Assembly (NCBI RefSeq): GCF_900176605.1
Contig: NZ_FXLP01000005.1
Coordinates: forward strand, 744,001-808,000
Length of the DNA: 64,000 bases
From: Peptoniphilus vaginalis
Lineage (GTDB): Bacteria > Bacillota > Clostridia > Tissierellales > Peptoniphilaceae
Direction: 5' to 3'
Made by a program: the position numbers and the translations under genes. The notes below the pieces were generated by a model. It was not told where the DNA came from. It saw nothing but the letters and a program-made list of their open reading frames with translations, and did not search any database. Of the stretch, positions 11,201-20,599 are shown one piece after another (the stretch's first letter is position 1; the number at the start of each line of letters is the position of its first letter).

Positions 11201-11978
11201 CGAAGAACATATTCTCAAATAGTGATTGAGCTGAGTCAATAGTAGGTGGCTCGCCTGGTCTTAATTTTTTATAAATTTCAAGTAAAGCTTCATTCTTATT
11301 TGTAGTAGTATCTTTTTCAATTGTCTTTAGTACAGCTTCACTTTCTCCAATTACGTCCATAATCTCTTGGTTAGATTCAATACCAAGAGCTCTTAATAAG
11401 ATAGTAATTGGAATTTTTCTTGTCCTATCAATTCTTACATTGATAACGCCTTGAGCATCAGTTTCAAATTCAAGCCAAGCTCCCCTATTTGGTATAAGTG
11501 TTGCCGAATAGATTTTCTTACCTGTCTTGTCTCTTTCTTCCTTATAATATGCTCCTGGACTTCTTACAAGTTGTGAAACGACTACACGCTCTGCCCCATT
11601 TATTACAAATGTGCCAGTTGGTGTCATAAGTGGAAGGTCGCCCATAAAGACTTCTTGTTCCTTAACTTCGCCAGTTTCACTGTTAATAAGTCTTACCTTT
11701 GCCTTTAATGGCGCAGAATAATTTGTATCTCTCTGTTTAGATTCGTCTATATCATATTTGATTTCATCAGATAAATGATAGTCCACAAATTCTAAAATTA
11801 AATTTCCAGAGTAATCCTCGATAGGAGATACGTCATCAAAAACTTCCTTCAATCCTTCTTCAATCAACCATTTGTATGAAGAAGTCTGCACGTCAAGAAG
11901 ATTTGGTAGTGACATAACTTCGTCTACACGAGAAAAACTCATTCTCTCACGTTTCCCATATTTAACAGGATGTACCAT
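8235..11978 (-). CDS. rpoB: DNA-directed RNA polymerase subunit beta
   Basis: Second catalytic subunit of RNA polymerase, about 1247 residues. Diagnostic blocks are the rifampicin region with [20 protein letters not shown] and [16 protein letters not shown], then [17 protein letters not shown], and the C-terminal [20 protein letters not shown]. The ATG at 11978 ([12 protein letters not shown]) is preferred because AGGGTGA lies 8 nt upstream and homologues start this way; an in-frame GTG at 11990 would add four residues. The C-terminus has an extended acidic tail. Unusually, rplJ/rplL are not directly upstream; rpoB has its own promoter. Confidence 0.97.
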   Translation of the reverse strand: MVHPVKYGKRERMSFSRVDEVMSLPNLLDVQTSSYKWLIEEGLKEVFDDVSPIEDYSGNLILEFVDYHLSDEIKYDIDESKQRDTNYSAPLKAKVRLINSETGEVKEQEVFMGDLPLMTPTGTFVINGAERVVVSQLVRSPGAYYKEERDKTGKKIYSATLIPNRGAWLEFETDAQGVINVRIDRTRKIPITILLRALGIESNQEIMDVIGESEAVLKTIEKDTTTNKNEALLEIYKKLRPGEPPTIDSAQSLFENMFFDDRRYDLAKVGRYKFNKKLGISARLEGNIPAEDIVDPMTGEILAEAGELLNRAKAEKIEAAGVNQVLIKTDENYEHASENTIVIGNNFTFVDAYELDFDMEELGFKEKVYRPLFDELYEEYSENTEKFKEELVKAHRELSPKNILIDDIIAGINYQFGLMNNVGSVDDIDHLGNRRIRSVGELLQNQFRIGISRMERVIRERMTVQDVDATTPQSLINIRPVTAAIKEFFGSSQLSQFMDQNNPLSELTHKRRLSALGPGGLSRDRAGFEVRDVHNSHYGRMCPIETPEGPNIGLITSLTTYARINDYGFIETPYRKVVNGVVTDQIDYLTADVEYEQIIAQADERLDENNRFVEDRIAARGHGGNADIFDIKDVNYMDVSPQQIVAVGTSMIPFLENDDANRALMGANMQRQAVPLLKTEAPVVGTGIEYRAAKDSGVVIVSKNKGKIKKVDSVHIEVERESDKGIDNYKLHKFMGGNQGTTINQRPIVKEGDLVEAGEIIADGPSTDMGEMALGKNILIAFMNWEGYNYEDAMLVSQELVIDDVLTSLHIEEYESEARDTKLGPEEITRDIPNVGEDMLKDLDDRGIIRIGAEVKPGDILVGKVTPKGETELSAEERLLRSIFGEKAREVRDTSLRLPHGEHGIVVDVKTFNRSEGDELQPGVNEMVRVFVATKRKIQVGDKMCGRHGNKGVISRVMPKEDMPYMPDGTPIQIVLNPLGVPSRMNLGQVLEVHLGLAAKKLGWHVATPVFDGANENDIFDTLEEAGYSRDGKIQLRDGRTGEEFDHPVTVGYMYMLKLHHLVDEKIHARSTGPYSLVTQQPLGGKAQFGGQRFGEMEVWALEAYGASHTLQEMLTVKSDDIVGRVKTYEAIVKGENIPQPGVPESFKVLIKELQALALEIQVLDEKGNEVDLEVDEDELTKIDNIDDNNTKSDDDELKELIEQTGTANIGIRTISTDEVESFENSHFYEDEDGDYEDDDESDESED

Positions 11979-12061
11979 TAATTTTCTCACCCTAGCCTTT
12001 CAAATGAGTGTATCCAATTAGAGTCCAAATCACCACTCTAATCATTATTATGCAAATAGGT

Positions 12062-12090
12062 ATTTTATCATTTTTCCTGAAACTTTGCAA
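12062..12090 (-). promoter_or_regulatory. rpoBC promoter
   Basis: TTGCAA (12085-12090), 17-bp spacer, TAAAAT (12062-12067) read on the minus strand, about 80 bp upstream of rpoB and just after the terminator of the preceding gene. Confidence 0.7.
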
Positions 12091-12101
12091 GTTGTTTAAA
12101 T

Positions 12102-12136
12102 AAAAAAATCCTGCCAAAAGGCAGAATTCTTTTTTT
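12102..12136. terminator. Bidirectional terminator between the DsrE-like gene and rpoB
   Basis: Stem TCCTGCC / GGCAGAA with an AAAA loop is flanked by A7 on one side and T7 on the other. It ends minus-strand transcription from the DsrE-like gene, whose stop codon it touches, and separates that gene from rpoBC. Confidence 0.85.
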
Positions 12137-12458
12137 AAAGTCTAATGTATGCGTAACCTTCATTTTGAAGTTTTACGATTTTTGTTATTACTAGGTCCTC
12201 AACTTTTATTTCTGAAGGAATTAGATCTGGTGTAAGCCTATTTTCTTCTAATCCTCTCTTACCAATTGTAATATTTACCTTTGGGTTTCCTATGATACCT
12301 TGGAAGTCCACTCCTGAATATCTGTTAAATAATGCAGCAGCTTTAGCCATTGCAATTATTTCAACTTGGATGTCTTCAAAGCTATCTAACAAGTCTCTTA
12401 CGTTTGATATTACAGAAGACCATTTGTCTTGTTCTACTACGTGAAAAATTACCTTCAT
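12135..12458 (-). CDS. DsrE/DsrF-like family protein
   Basis: A 107-residue soluble alpha/beta protein resembling the DsrE-like (COG1416) group: MKVIFHVVEQDKW at the N-terminus, then VEIIAMAKAAALFNRYSG and a C-terminal strand-rich segment. DsrE-fold proteins often take part in sulfur-relay or sulfur sensing, but this one shows no cysteine at a catalytic position, so its function is not assignable. The start at ATG 12458 has AAGGAG 8 nt upstream; a GTG three codons earlier is less well placed. It lies 72 bp after the MurJ-like gene start region on the upstream side of rpoB and ends at a strong terminator. Confidence 0.75.
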   Translation of the reverse strand: MKVIFHVVEQDKWSSVISNVRDLLDSFEDIQVEIIAMAKAAALFNRYSGVDFQGIIGNPKVNITIGKRGLEENRLTPDLIPSEIKVEDLVITKIVKLQNEGYAYIRL

Positions 12459-12529
12459 ATGTATCACTCCTTACTTAGTTAATATTTTACACTAATAAAG
12501 AGAAAAAGGGAAGCTTATTAGAGAAATTC

Positions 12530-14029
12530 CTACTTTTTCAATATTATTTTTAAAATTTCTTTAACTTCATCAACCTTTAAAACAATAAGAAGGATAAGAT
12601 AAATTCCACCAGCTACAATTATAGAAAGAAGAAGAGATAAATTTATGCTAAGACTTTTTGTAAGCACTTCATAAACTAATTTTGATCCAAGAGCCATAAG
12701 TCCTGATGAAATTATAATCTTTATTAAGTTCATCAAAAGCTTCTTGTCAAAAACATTTCCTATTAATCTTATTGAAGAGAAGTACATTGTAAGAGCTCCC
12801 ACAATAAAAGAAATTGAAGTTGCAAGGGCAATTCCTCTTATACCAATTAGTTTTGAAAGTAAAAGTGCAAGGGCAACATTGACTCCAAGTATAATTACTG
12901 AATTATAAACTGGAGTCTTGTTGTCGCCAAGAGAATAAAAAGCTCTGGAAATAATTTCACGAACTCCAATACCTATTACACCAAAGGCAAAGAAGGATAA
13001 AACTGTGGCAGTTATCTTGGCATCTTCAACAGAAAATTCTCCTCCAACAAACAAAAGATTTACTATCGGGAAGGAAAAAATGTAAAGACCAAAGGCTGCC
13101 GGCACTACAAGTATTAGCATATTGGAAAGACCTTCTGACAAGGCAGATTTTAAATTTACCAAGTCCTTTTTGGATCCAAACTTGGCAAGCTTAGGATAAG
13201 TTGCAGTGATAATTGAAGTTACAACTATTCCCGTTACAAAACTTTGTAGCTTGTAAGAATAATTTAAAATTGAAATCCCACCAGCATAGGCTCCCGATGC
13301 AAAAGAACGTGAAATAATAAAGTTTATCTCAATGGCAGAAGTTGAAATCAAAATTGGAAGTATAGAAGTGAATAAGTTCTTAATGTCTTTGTTGAAATCA
13401 ATTTTTAAAGAATGCTTGTAGCCAAGCTTCTTAATTGGTCTGATAAAAATTCCATATTGAAGGACAAAAGCTAAAAGAATTCCCACTGCAAGATAATTTA
13501 TTCCCATCTTGTAGGCAAGGCCCATGGAAATAATAATTATGATGTTCATAATTATTGAGTGAAGAACAGAAATTACAAACTTTTCATGGATTTGTAAGTA
13601 GGCCTTATAAATTGAACTCACTGCAGTGACAGCAATTGATAGCATAGCAAGTCTTGATACAAAAATTGCAAGCTCAAGCTTTTCTCCAGAGAAGCCTTCA
13701 GCCATTAACTTGACAAGAGGTCTTGCAAACACAATTGAAAGTATTGTCACAAAAGTAAAGGCTACAAAGATAATGTTAGAGAGATTGGCAGTGAACTTGT
13801 CGGCAAATTTTTTATCCTCTCTCTCCCTTATGTAGTCGTACATAGGAATGAATCCATTAGCAACTGCACCACTAATGACATTGGTAAAAGTCATAGGAAG
13901 TTGAAAGGCAATTAAAAATATATCTGCTACCATACCAACTCCAAAGAAGTAAGCAAGGGCCTTCTCCCTCAAGAGTCCAAAGACCTTGGAAAGGATTGTG
14001 ATTATCATAAGTATATAAGAAGTTTTCAT
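12530..14029 (-). CDS. murJ: MurJ-type lipid II flippase (MATE/MviN superfamily)
   Basis: Polytopic membrane protein of 499 residues with about 14 hydrophobic helices, matching the MviN/MurJ family that flips lipid-linked peptidoglycan precursors across the membrane. The N-terminal helix-turn block (ITILSKVFGLLREKALAYFF, about 10-29) is the family signature with its conserved R-E-x. A Shine-Dalgarno AAAGGAG precedes the ATG. A terminator for the upstream ATPase gene lies just before it, so murJ probably has its own promoter. Members of this family also export other polysaccharides. Confidence 0.88.
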   Translation of the reverse strand: MKTSYILMIITILSKVFGLLREKALAYFFGVGMVADIFLIAFQLPMTFTNVISGAVANGFIPMYDYIREREDKKFADKFTANLSNIIFVAFTFVTILSIVFARPLVKLMAEGFSGEKLELAIFVSRLAMLSIAVTAVSSIYKAYLQIHEKFVISVLHSIIMNIIIIISMGLAYKMGINYLAVGILLAFVLQYGIFIRPIKKLGYKHSLKIDFNKDIKNLFTSILPILISTSAIEINFIISRSFASGAYAGGISILNYSYKLQSFVTGIVVTSIITATYPKLAKFGSKKDLVNLKSALSEGLSNMLILVVPAAFGLYIFSFPIVNLLFVGGEFSVEDAKITATVLSFFAFGVIGIGVREIISRAFYSLGDNKTPVYNSVIILGVNVALALLLSKLIGIRGIALATSISFIVGALTMYFSSIRLIGNVFDKKLLMNLIKIIISSGLMALGSKLVYEVLTKSLSINLSLLLSIIVAGGIYLILLIVLKVDEVKEILKIILKK

Positions 14030-14044
14030 TTTTTCTCCTTTAAA

Positions 14045-14071
14045 TAAAAAAACTTGGGTTAAACCCCAAGT
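14045..14071 (-). terminator. Intrinsic terminator of the DUF4143 ATPase gene
   Basis: Minus-strand stem ACTTGGG / CCCAAGT followed by T7, about 55 bp after the ATPase stop codon and directly before murJ. Confidence 0.85.
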
Positions 14072-14124
14072 AATTATATAGTTAATTAATTTTATTTACA
14101 AGCTCACTTCTATTGTGAAAAAAA

Positions 14125-15333
14125 TTATTTCTCACTCTCTAACAAGAAATCAATTATGTTTTTGTGAATGATGCCTCTTTGTGAAAAATCAAGTTTATCC
14201 ATAGAGAGGACATACTTTGGATAATTGTCTTTTATTAAATCATAAACTCCAAACTCCCTATCCCTAGTTTTTTCATTCTCCATTAGATAGGCAACTTGAA
14301 AATAAAAAATCTCCTCTCCCTTTTTTGCTACAAAATCAATTTCTCTATCTTTTACTTTTCCAATTTTTACATCAAATCCTCGTGACAAAAGTTCAATGTA
14401 GACAATATTTTCTAAAGTTCTTTCAATATCTTTCACATTATAAAAACCCATGGACTGTCTAAATCCATGATCTGTCAAATAATATTTTTCATCAACTTTT
14501 AAAAGTTTTTTGCCTCCTAAATCAAATCTTGGAACTTTTTTTAAGACAAAGGCTCTACTGCAATATTCCAAATAATTTAAAACAGTATCTACTGAAATAT
14601 TTCTATTTTCGCTCTTTAAATAATTTTTTATGGCACTAGCAGAAAAAGTTGCCCCAATATTTTGCATTGCAAAGCTGAGAATCCTATTAAAAATATCCAC
14701 GTCTCTTAAATTATTATAATTTAAAACATCCTTTACAAGTACTGTGTTGTAAATATCATTTAAGTATTTTTGAGAAACTTCTTCTTCGAGATTGAAATAT
14801 TTTAAACCAGGCATACCACCAATTTTTATAAATTTTTGAAACAATTCATCTAGGTTTAAATTTAAATTTTTATAAATTTGAGAAAACTCATCAAAGGTAA
14901 AGGGTTGGATTTCAAATTCAACATATCTACCTGCAAGAAGTGTCGCCAAGTCACCAGAAATTAATTTTGAATTGGATCCAGTAATGTAAATGTCTGAATC
15001 AAAGCTCACCCTTAAAGCATTTATGACATTCTCCCAATCTTCGACTAGCTGAATTTCATCAAAGAAAAAATAAACTTTTCCCTCTTTGTCCTTCAAATTT
15101 TCATTTAAATAATTTTTTAATAACGCTGCATCCTTAATTTCAAAAAATTCAAAGGATTCAAAATTCATATAAATTTTATTCTCTTCAGGAATATCCTTTA
15201 AGACATCATCCTTGATAATATTTAGAATAGTAGATTTCCCAACACGCCTCATGCCAGTCATAATTTTTACAATTGGTTTATCAATAAAATTTTTAATTCT
15301 TTCTATGTACTTAGCTCTAAAAATATAATCCAT
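14125..15333 (-). CDS. AAA ATPase with DUF4143 domain (COG1373 family)
   Basis: A 402-residue protein with an N-terminal P-loop ATPase domain: Walker A GMRRVGKST at residues 27-35, Walker B VYFFFDEIQ around residue 90, then a winged-helix region and a C-terminal DUF4143 domain. The last part (REIDFVAKKGEEIFYFQVAY) resembles a restriction-endonuclease-like core. Family members are often accessory genes of unknown role. The ATG at 15333 is chosen because GGAGGG lies 7 nt upstream; a longer reading to 15390 would run through the promoter. Two identical 16-bp palindromes overlap the promoter. Confidence 0.85.
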   Translation of the reverse strand: MDYIFRAKYIERIKNFIDKPIVKIMTGMRRVGKSTILNIIKDDVLKDIPEENKIYMNFESFEFFEIKDAALLKNYLNENLKDKEGKVYFFFDEIQLVEDWENVINALRVSFDSDIYITGSNSKLISGDLATLLAGRYVEFEIQPFTFDEFSQIYKNLNLNLDELFQKFIKIGGMPGLKYFNLEEEVSQKYLNDIYNTVLVKDVLNYNNLRDVDIFNRILSFAMQNIGATFSASAIKNYLKSENRNISVDTVLNYLEYCSRAFVLKKVPRFDLGGKKLLKVDEKYYLTDHGFRQSMGFYNVKDIERTLENIVYIELLSRGFDVKIGKVKDREIDFVAKKGEEIFYFQVAYLMENEKTRDREFGVYDLIKDNYPKYVLSMDKLDFSQRGIIHKNIIDFLLESEK

Positions 15334-15351
15334 TTGAATCCCTCCATTCAT

Positions 15352-15406
15352 TTCGAGTATACTCGAATCAAATTTATTTTTCAAGTACATTTCGAGTATA
15401 CTCGAA
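15352..15406 (-). promoter_or_regulatory. Promoter with twin 16-bp palindromic operators
   Basis: Two exact copies of the perfect palindrome TTCGAGTATACTCGAA lie at 15352-15367 and 15391-15406, 39 bp apart. The minus-strand promoter is TTGAAA (15379-15384), 17 bp, TATACT (15356-15361), so the -10 box is the centre of the proximal palindrome and the distal copy lies just upstream of the -35. This is the geometry of a repressor operator pair. The binding factor is not known. Confidence 0.75.
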
Positions 15407-15493
15407 ATGATTTAATATTTTTTATTTATTTCTATTATAATCGAAAGTCTTGATTTTTATTTGTGATAGCTTATAAGATCATGTCACGCACAA

Positions 15494-15523
15494 ATAAAAA
15501 AGCCTTGAGCCTAAACTCAAAGC
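15494..15523 (-). terminator. Intrinsic terminator of the two-component/ABC cluster
   Basis: Minus-strand stem AGCTTTGAG / CTCAAGGCT (one G-U pair) followed by T6, downstream of the small membrane protein gene. Confidence 0.85.
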
Positions 15524-15569
15524 TTGTGATTTTATATGAAACTGTTAATTAGCATAACGATAGGGAAAA

Positions 15570-15794
15570 TTATAATTTAATTAACAAAAAATTTAATATC
15601 CCAAACAAAACTGACTTATCTTTGATTGCGAAGACAAGACCAATAAGTCCTATTATCCTGCAGACAAATAAACTCGTAAGACCTGTGGGTCTTAGGTTTG
15701 TAAAATTTCCAAAAATATCCACTGGCAATAAATAAGAAATTATAAAAACTCCTATACCAAGGAAAAATAAATACTTGCTAATATTCTTTCTCAT
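15570..15794 (-). CDS. Small membrane protein of an ABC transporter cluster
   Basis: A 74-residue protein with two clear hydrophobic segments (about 7-25 and 41-60). No family was recognised. It starts 9 bp after the permease gene and is the last gene before the terminator, so it probably belongs functionally to the response regulator / kinase / ABC unit, for example as an accessory subunit. That role is inferred from position only. Confidence 0.65.
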   Translation of the reverse strand: MRKNISKYLFFLGIGVFIISYLLPVDIFGNFTNLRPTGLTSLFVCRIIGLIGLVFAIKDKSVLFGILNFLLIKL

Positions 15795-15803
15795 GATTAC
15801 CTC

Positions 15804-18281
15804 CTAGTCAAATCCTCTTATTAAATCAATTGGGTCAATCTTTAAAATCCCTTTTAAGGTTAAATTGTAGATTAATATAATTATACCATAAATCAAAATT
15901 GCAAAAGCAAGGAAATATTTATATTCAAAATAAGACAACAAAATTTTTATATCCATTGTTGGTGAAATTTTTGCAATTATAAATAAAGAAGCAAAACTTA
16001 CTATTAAAACTATTGCCAGAGATTTAATTTCTTCTAATATGAAATCCCTTATAAATTTATTTTTAAGTTCTTCCTCATCTATTCCACAAGACATTAAAGA
16101 TCCAATTTCTTTTTTCCTTGCCATTAAACTTAAATTAATGGAAGAATATCCATTTGTTATATTTAAAATGAAAATTATACTTGCAATAGAAATTATCATA
16201 AGTCCAAAAGTTTTTACGTCTTTCATCCGATTTGCTTCTTCATCTTTTCTTGTAGTTAAATTATAAGTTTCATTATAGGCAATGGAAGAATCTAATCTAT
16301 CTTTAATTTCATTCTTTATATCGTCTAACTTATTTTCATCAACTTGCATTGAGAGTTCGTAGGTGTTTCTTCTCAAGTCATTGTTGTTTTTTAAATAATA
16401 TTTATTCCACTCATCTAAAAGTTTAAAGTATGTGTCAAAGTCAACATATAAATACACATAGAAAGGTAGCCTTCTTTGCCTAAAGTCCTTTGTGTCATCA
16501 ATTAGTTTATCTACCTTGATTGAATAATTGTAATCTTTATCTTCTTTTATAGAGTAATTTAAAATATCCATATTTTCAAAATATTTTGTTGTTTCTGATC
16601 CATCAATTGGTGCATTTGGATTAACTTGGACCCTATTTAATAGCAAAACTTCTCCCTTTTTGCCACCTATCTTTTCAAAAGTTTGGTCATCTAAGGCCGT
16701 AATAATTCCATCTAGATAAAAATCTTCGCCACCATCATAATATTTTCGCATTTTTTCATCTAAATTAAAATGCTTAAACTCATCTGAATAATTTTGATCC
16801 TTACTAAGAGAAATATATTTTTCAGTTGAAAGGAAGGCTCTGTCATTTTTTGTAGTCTTCATTACATCTTTTAATACATCAGGAACTTCAGCCTCATTTG
16901 AATGAATTAGTATATTTATATTCCTATTATAAGTATAAGTATTTTTCACCCTATTGTACTTTGCCATAGAGAAAACTATCAAAAAAATTGAGACAATTAT
17001 CATTCCAATTGCAGAAATATATCTCTGAGAAGAAATAGTTTTTAAATTATTTATCTTTAATTCTTTCCAAATATCTTTATTCCTCTTTAATTTTATATTT
17101 TTGTCATTAAAGTTGCCCTTTATACCATCAATTATATTTATCTTTGCGATTTTTTTAGCTGGAGCAAGTATTGCTATAAAAATTATAAAAAAGCAAATTA
17201 ATAAAACTACAAGTGAAAGCCTTGGCGAAAATTCTATAAACTCAAATTTTTCTTCTTTCTCAACAATTTTTTGAAGGCCAAGATAGAGGAGGTTGATTCC
17301 TCCATATCCGAAAATATGTCCTAAAACTATTGGTAAAAGAGAAATTTTTAATCCATCTTTTAAAAGCAATTTATAAATTTGATAATCTGTTGATCCAATG
17401 GACTTGTACATTGAAACTTCTCTTATCTTTCTTAGTCCCCAAACTGTAAAAATGTTTTTTACAAAAAATATAAAAATAAGGATTGTAACAAAAATTAAAA
17501 GAGTGTCTACAATCACCTGCCTATTTTGTTGTAAAAGACTTCCATCCATATTATAGTAATCTTTCATTATCTCGCTAAATTCAAGTTCTACTTTATCTTT
17601 ATTCAATGCAGATGCAAGATCTTTTTCTAAATTATCTTTATTATTGTAGGCTTTTCTAAAATTATGAAATCTTACAAAGCTATTGGTCTTTGCATCCTTT
17701 CCTATGGCAGTAGAAGCATAAAAAATCTTCATATTCTCATTGTAAAGATTTCTTGTGAGACCACTTATTACATATTCCTTAATATCTTTTCTTGCAAATT
17801 CTTCATCTTTAGTAACACTTGAAACTGCCTTTATAAGCTTTCCATCAACCAATCTATTTCCAAATTCTACTTTTATCTTATCCCCAATTTTTAAATTTTC
17901 TTTTTTTGCAAGACTTTTTGGTATGGTAATTTCGTTATCTTTTGTGGCAAAGCTTCCCTCTTTTAACATATTATCTTCTAACATCTTATTAAAACCCTGG
18001 TCTGTGTAATTTACCACTAAGACATTTTGAGATAGCTTGGCAGAATTATTTTCTACTGCAACTTCTCCCACTTCTTTAATGTTTTTTATTTCTTTTAATT
18101 TACTTGAGTCACCAGAAACTGTATCAGGTATAATTCTAGCATCATAAATGGATCTGTTCCTAAAATATTCATAATTGAACTTATTATTTACATATCCAAA
18201 GTAAACACAAAATGTAAAGAAAATTGCAGTTATAAAAAACGAAAGGGAAATTGAGAGATTTTTCTTATTCATTTTTCTCAT
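15804..18281 (-). CDS. ABC transporter permease, FtsX/MacB-like
   Basis: An 825-residue permease with an N-terminal membrane helix (about 11-29), a large extracellular domain (about 30-255), a block of three helices (about 260-375) and, after a second helix at about 422-440 and another extracellular domain, a C-terminal three-helix FtsX block. This duplicated FtsX layout is typical of MacB/LolCE-type and peptide-resistance permeases. Its start overlaps the end of the ABC ATPase gene by 17 bp, so the pair is translationally coupled. The upstream two-component genes suggest a role in sensing or resisting an envelope-active peptide; the substrate is unknown. Confidence 0.88.
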   Translation of the reverse strand: MRKMNKKNLSISLSFFITAIFFTFCVYFGYVNNKFNYEYFRNRSIYDARIIPDTVSGDSSKLKEIKNIKEVGEVAVENNSAKLSQNVLVVNYTDQGFNKMLEDNMLKEGSFATKDNEITIPKSLAKKENLKIGDKIKVEFGNRLVDGKLIKAVSSVTKDEEFARKDIKEYVISGLTRNLYNENMKIFYASTAIGKDAKTNSFVRFHNFRKAYNNKDNLEKDLASALNKDKVELEFSEIMKDYYNMDGSLLQQNRQVIVDTLLIFVTILIFIFFVKNIFTVWGLRKIREVSMYKSIGSTDYQIYKLLLKDGLKISLLPIVLGHIFGYGGINLLYLGLQKIVEKEEKFEFIEFSPRLSLVVLLICFFIIFIAILAPAKKIAKINIIDGIKGNFNDKNIKLKRNKDIWKELKINNLKTISSQRYISAIGMIIVSIFLIVFSMAKYNRVKNTYTYNRNINILIHSNEAEVPDVLKDVMKTTKNDRAFLSTEKYISLSKDQNYSDEFKHFNLDEKMRKYYDGGEDFYLDGIITALDDQTFEKIGGKKGEVLLLNRVQVNPNAPIDGSETTKYFENMDILNYSIKEDKDYNYSIKVDKLIDDTKDFRQRRLPFYVYLYVDFDTYFKLLDEWNKYYLKNNNDLRRNTYELSMQVDENKLDDIKNEIKDRLDSSIAYNETYNLTTRKDEEANRMKDVKTFGLMIISIASIIFILNITNGYSSINLSLMARKKEIGSLMSCGIDEEELKNKFIRDFILEEIKSLAIVLIVSFASLFIIAKISPTMDIKILLSYFEYKYFLAFAILIYGIIILIYNLTLKGILKIDPIDLIRGFD

Positions 18282-18945
18282 CTCCCACTACTTTCCCATC
18301 AACAATTGTTATTACTCTTTCTGCCTCTAGGGCTATAGACTCATCATGAGTTATTACTATAATTGTCTGTTTTAAAGTCCTATTAAAATATTTTAAAATT
18401 TCAATTATTTCTCTTGAATTTTCTCGATCCAAGTTTCCCGTCGGCTCATCGGCAAGTACAAGAGACGGAGAATAGATAAGACTTCTTGCTATGGCAACCC
18501 TTTGTTGCTGGCCTCCTGATAATTCACTTGGAAAAGAATCCAACTTGTTCTCTATTCCTAGCTTTCTAACTATATCTAGTAGAGATTCCTCATTGATTTT
18601 TCTCTTATCAAGTTTTAGGGGCAACTCAATGTTATGCCTAACAGTTAAATTTGGGATTAAATTATAAAATTGATAAATTAGCCCTACTTTTCTCCTCCTA
18701 AAAAGTGCTAATTCTTTTGATGTATATTTTGAGATGTCATTGCCGTCTATAAATATTTTCCCTGAACTTGGATTGTCCACTCCACCCAACAAGTGAAGAA
18801 GAGTTGACTTGCCTGATCCACTTGGTCCAACAATTGCAATAAATTCTCCCTTTTCTATTTTTAAATTAACATTATCAATTGCTTTTACAAGATTTTCTCC
18901 ACTTCCATAAGTTTTTGATAAATTTTCAGTTCTAACAATTTCCAT
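18265..18945 (-). CDS. ABC transporter ATP-binding protein (MacB/LolD-type)
   Basis: A 226-residue ATPase that energises the downstream permease. Walker A GPSGSGKST at about 40-48, Q-loop YQFYNLIP near 91, signature LSGGQQQRVAIARSL at about 142, Walker B LVLADEPTGNLD at about 162, and the H-loop VITHD. Closest by motif to the LolD/MacB/BceA group. It follows the kinase gene by 47 bp with a Shine-Dalgarno GAGGGAGG; a TATTAT/TTATAA-like element in that gap could provide a separate regulated promoter. Confidence 0.93.
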   Translation of the reverse strand: MEIVRTENLSKTYGSGENLVKAIDNVNLKIEKGEFIAIVGPSGSGKSTLLHLLGGVDNPSSGKIFIDGNDISKYTSKELALFRRRKVGLIYQFYNLIPNLTVRHNIELPLKLDKRKINEESLLDIVRKLGIENKLDSFPSELSGGQQQRVAIARSLIYSPSLVLADEPTGNLDRENSREIIEILKYFNRTLKQTIIVITHDESIALEAERVITIVDGKVVGDEKNE

Positions 18946-18992
18946 ATGTACCTCCCTCTATTTGTCTTTATAATAAAGGGTTAAAATGACTT

Positions 18993-19856
18993 TTAAGTGA
19001 CATTGTAAAATTTAATTTTAAAAATCGCACCATCTTTTCCATTTTCCACAGAGATATCTCCATTGTTTGCCTCAACAATAGATTTTGCCATGGCAAGTCC
19101 TATGCCAAATCCCTTAGAGTCAGGACTTTTATAAAATCTTTCAAATATTTTTTTAAAGTTTTCTTTCTTAATACCTCCACCGTCATCTTCAATTGTTATC
19201 TCTGTATAAATTGGATTTTTATTTGTAGAAATTTTAATTTTTGTAAGATCATCAAGGCTTAAGGCATTCTTTATAATATTTATTAAAGCTTCAGAAGTCC
19301 AATAATAATCAACTTTAACCTCATAATCCTCGTAGTCACAAATAACCTTCACCTTTTTTTCTTCAATTGATTTCCTCAAAATATCCAAAGCATAGTCAAG
19401 TATTTCTGAAATCAAAACCTCTCTCTTCTCCATCTTGTCTATATTTGCATCAAGGCTAGATAGCTTTAATAAAATATCAGCAAGAGAGTTAAGCCTTTCG
19501 AGTTGGAGGTCAAGCCCCTCAAGCTCTTTTTTATTTTCTTCAGTCTTATCAATTGTTTCCAAGTCAAAGACCATTGAAGTAATTGGAGTCTTTATTTGAT
19601 GGGCAATGTCTTCTAGGTTTTGCCTTTGCTTTTTTGAATTTATCTCAAGGCTTTCTCTCGCCTCAACAAGTTCTATAAAAATCTTATAAATCTTATCTTC
19701 CAGTATTGAAAAGTCATCTTGAACCATGGGAATAGAATAGTTCTTTTCTCCCAATCTATCTATAAGATTTTCCAAGTCCTTAATCCTTTTCTTTTGTCTT
19801 CTCTTTAAAAAATAATAAAGTAGCAATAAGCTCGCAGGGTAAAATAAATAAATCAT
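18993..19856 (-). CDS. Sensor histidine kinase
   Basis: A 287-residue membrane kinase with a very short N-terminal membrane segment (about 2-16) and no extracellular sensor domain, so stimulus detection may depend on the partner transporter, as in Bce-type systems. The phosphoacceptor is His86 in EDIAHQIKTPITS. The ATPase part shows the N-box NIIKNALS, G1 DDGGGI and G2 GFGIGLAMAKSIVE. Its ATG overlaps the response regulator stop (TGATG), indicating translational coupling. Confidence 0.92.
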   Translation of the reverse strand: MIYLFYPASLLLLYYFLKRRQKKRIKDLENLIDRLGEKNYSIPMVQDDFSILEDKIYKIFIELVEARESLEINSKKQRQNLEDIAHQIKTPITSMVFDLETIDKTEENKKELEGLDLQLERLNSLADILLKLSSLDANIDKMEKREVLISEILDYALDILRKSIEEKKVKVICDYEDYEVKVDYYWTSEALINIIKNALSLDDLTKIKISTNKNPIYTEITIEDDGGGIKKENFKKIFERFYKSPDSKGFGIGLAMAKSIVEANNGDISVENGKDGAIFKIKFYNVT

Positions 19857-20503
19857 CAGTCCATCCTATAACCTATTCCACGTATTGTCTTAATAATATC
19901 TCTGCCACTTTTGTCTCTTATTCTTTTAATAGTAGCAGTAAGTGTATTATCATTTACAAACTTTTCTCGCCTATCCCAAAATCTCTCAAGTAAAAAATCC
20001 CTAGTAAAAATTCTATTGGGATTACTTATAAATAATTTCATAACTTCAAATTCTAATAAAGTTAAATCTAGTTTTTTATCTTTATAATAAAAGCTTCCTT
20101 CATTATTATTTAGACTTAAGTCTTTAAAGCTAATAATATCATCTTTAACGAGAGCAGTTCTAAGAGTTTTATCAATTCTTGCTCTTAAAATAGAAAGCTT
20201 AAAGGGTTTTGTAATATAATCATCAGCTCCATTGTCTAGGGCTCTAACGATAAATTTCTCATCGTTTTTTACTGTTGTGATTATTACTCTAACATCATTT
20301 TCTCTCAAAGTCTTCAACAAACCGATCCCATCTTTATCAGGCAAATTTATATCTAAGATTGCCAAGTCAAAAGAATTATTTATTTTTATCTTTGCTTCTT
20401 CAAAGCTTTTACGAGTTTCCACTTCAAAATCATTTTTTGATAAGTAGGACTCAATCCCTCTTGATAAAATTTCATCGTCTTCTATTAATAATATTTTTTT
20501 CAT
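19856..20503 (-). CDS. OmpR-family response regulator
   Basis: A 215-residue regulator with a receiver domain (acidic pair Asp9/Asp10, phosphoacceptor Asp51 in LAILDINLP, Lys99 in DYITKPF) and a C-terminal winged-helix DNA-binding domain (GIGYRMD end). First gene of the cluster RR-HK-ABC-permease-small membrane protein, all on the minus strand. It probably activates the cluster, perhaps through the short gap before the ABC ATPase gene. Confidence 0.93.
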   Translation of the reverse strand: MKKILLIEDDEILSRGIESYLSKNDFEVETRKSFEEAKIKINNSFDLAILDINLPDKDGIGLLKTLRENDVRVIITTVKNDEKFIVRALDNGADDYITKPFKLSILRARIDKTLRTALVKDDIISFKDLSLNNNEGSFYYKDKKLDLTLLEFEVMKLFISNPNRIFTRDFLLERFWDRREKFVNDNTLTATIKRIRDKSGRDIIKTIRGIGYRMD

Positions 20504-20599
20504 TTAATCACCTAACACAATCTTGTAAACAAATTCTATCACACTTTAGTTTTTAAAAGAATTCTTAATCATTTTGGGTTCTTTTAAATCTTCCCAACA

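Noticed and set aside
11979-11990. GTG at 11990 as rpoB start
   Set aside because: The ATG at 11978 has a better-spaced ribosome-binding site and matches the usual MVHP start of the family.
7300-12000. Plus-strand open frames opposite rpoB and rpoC
   Set aside because: All are antisense shadows created by codon bias of the long real genes; none has a family match or a ribosome-binding site.
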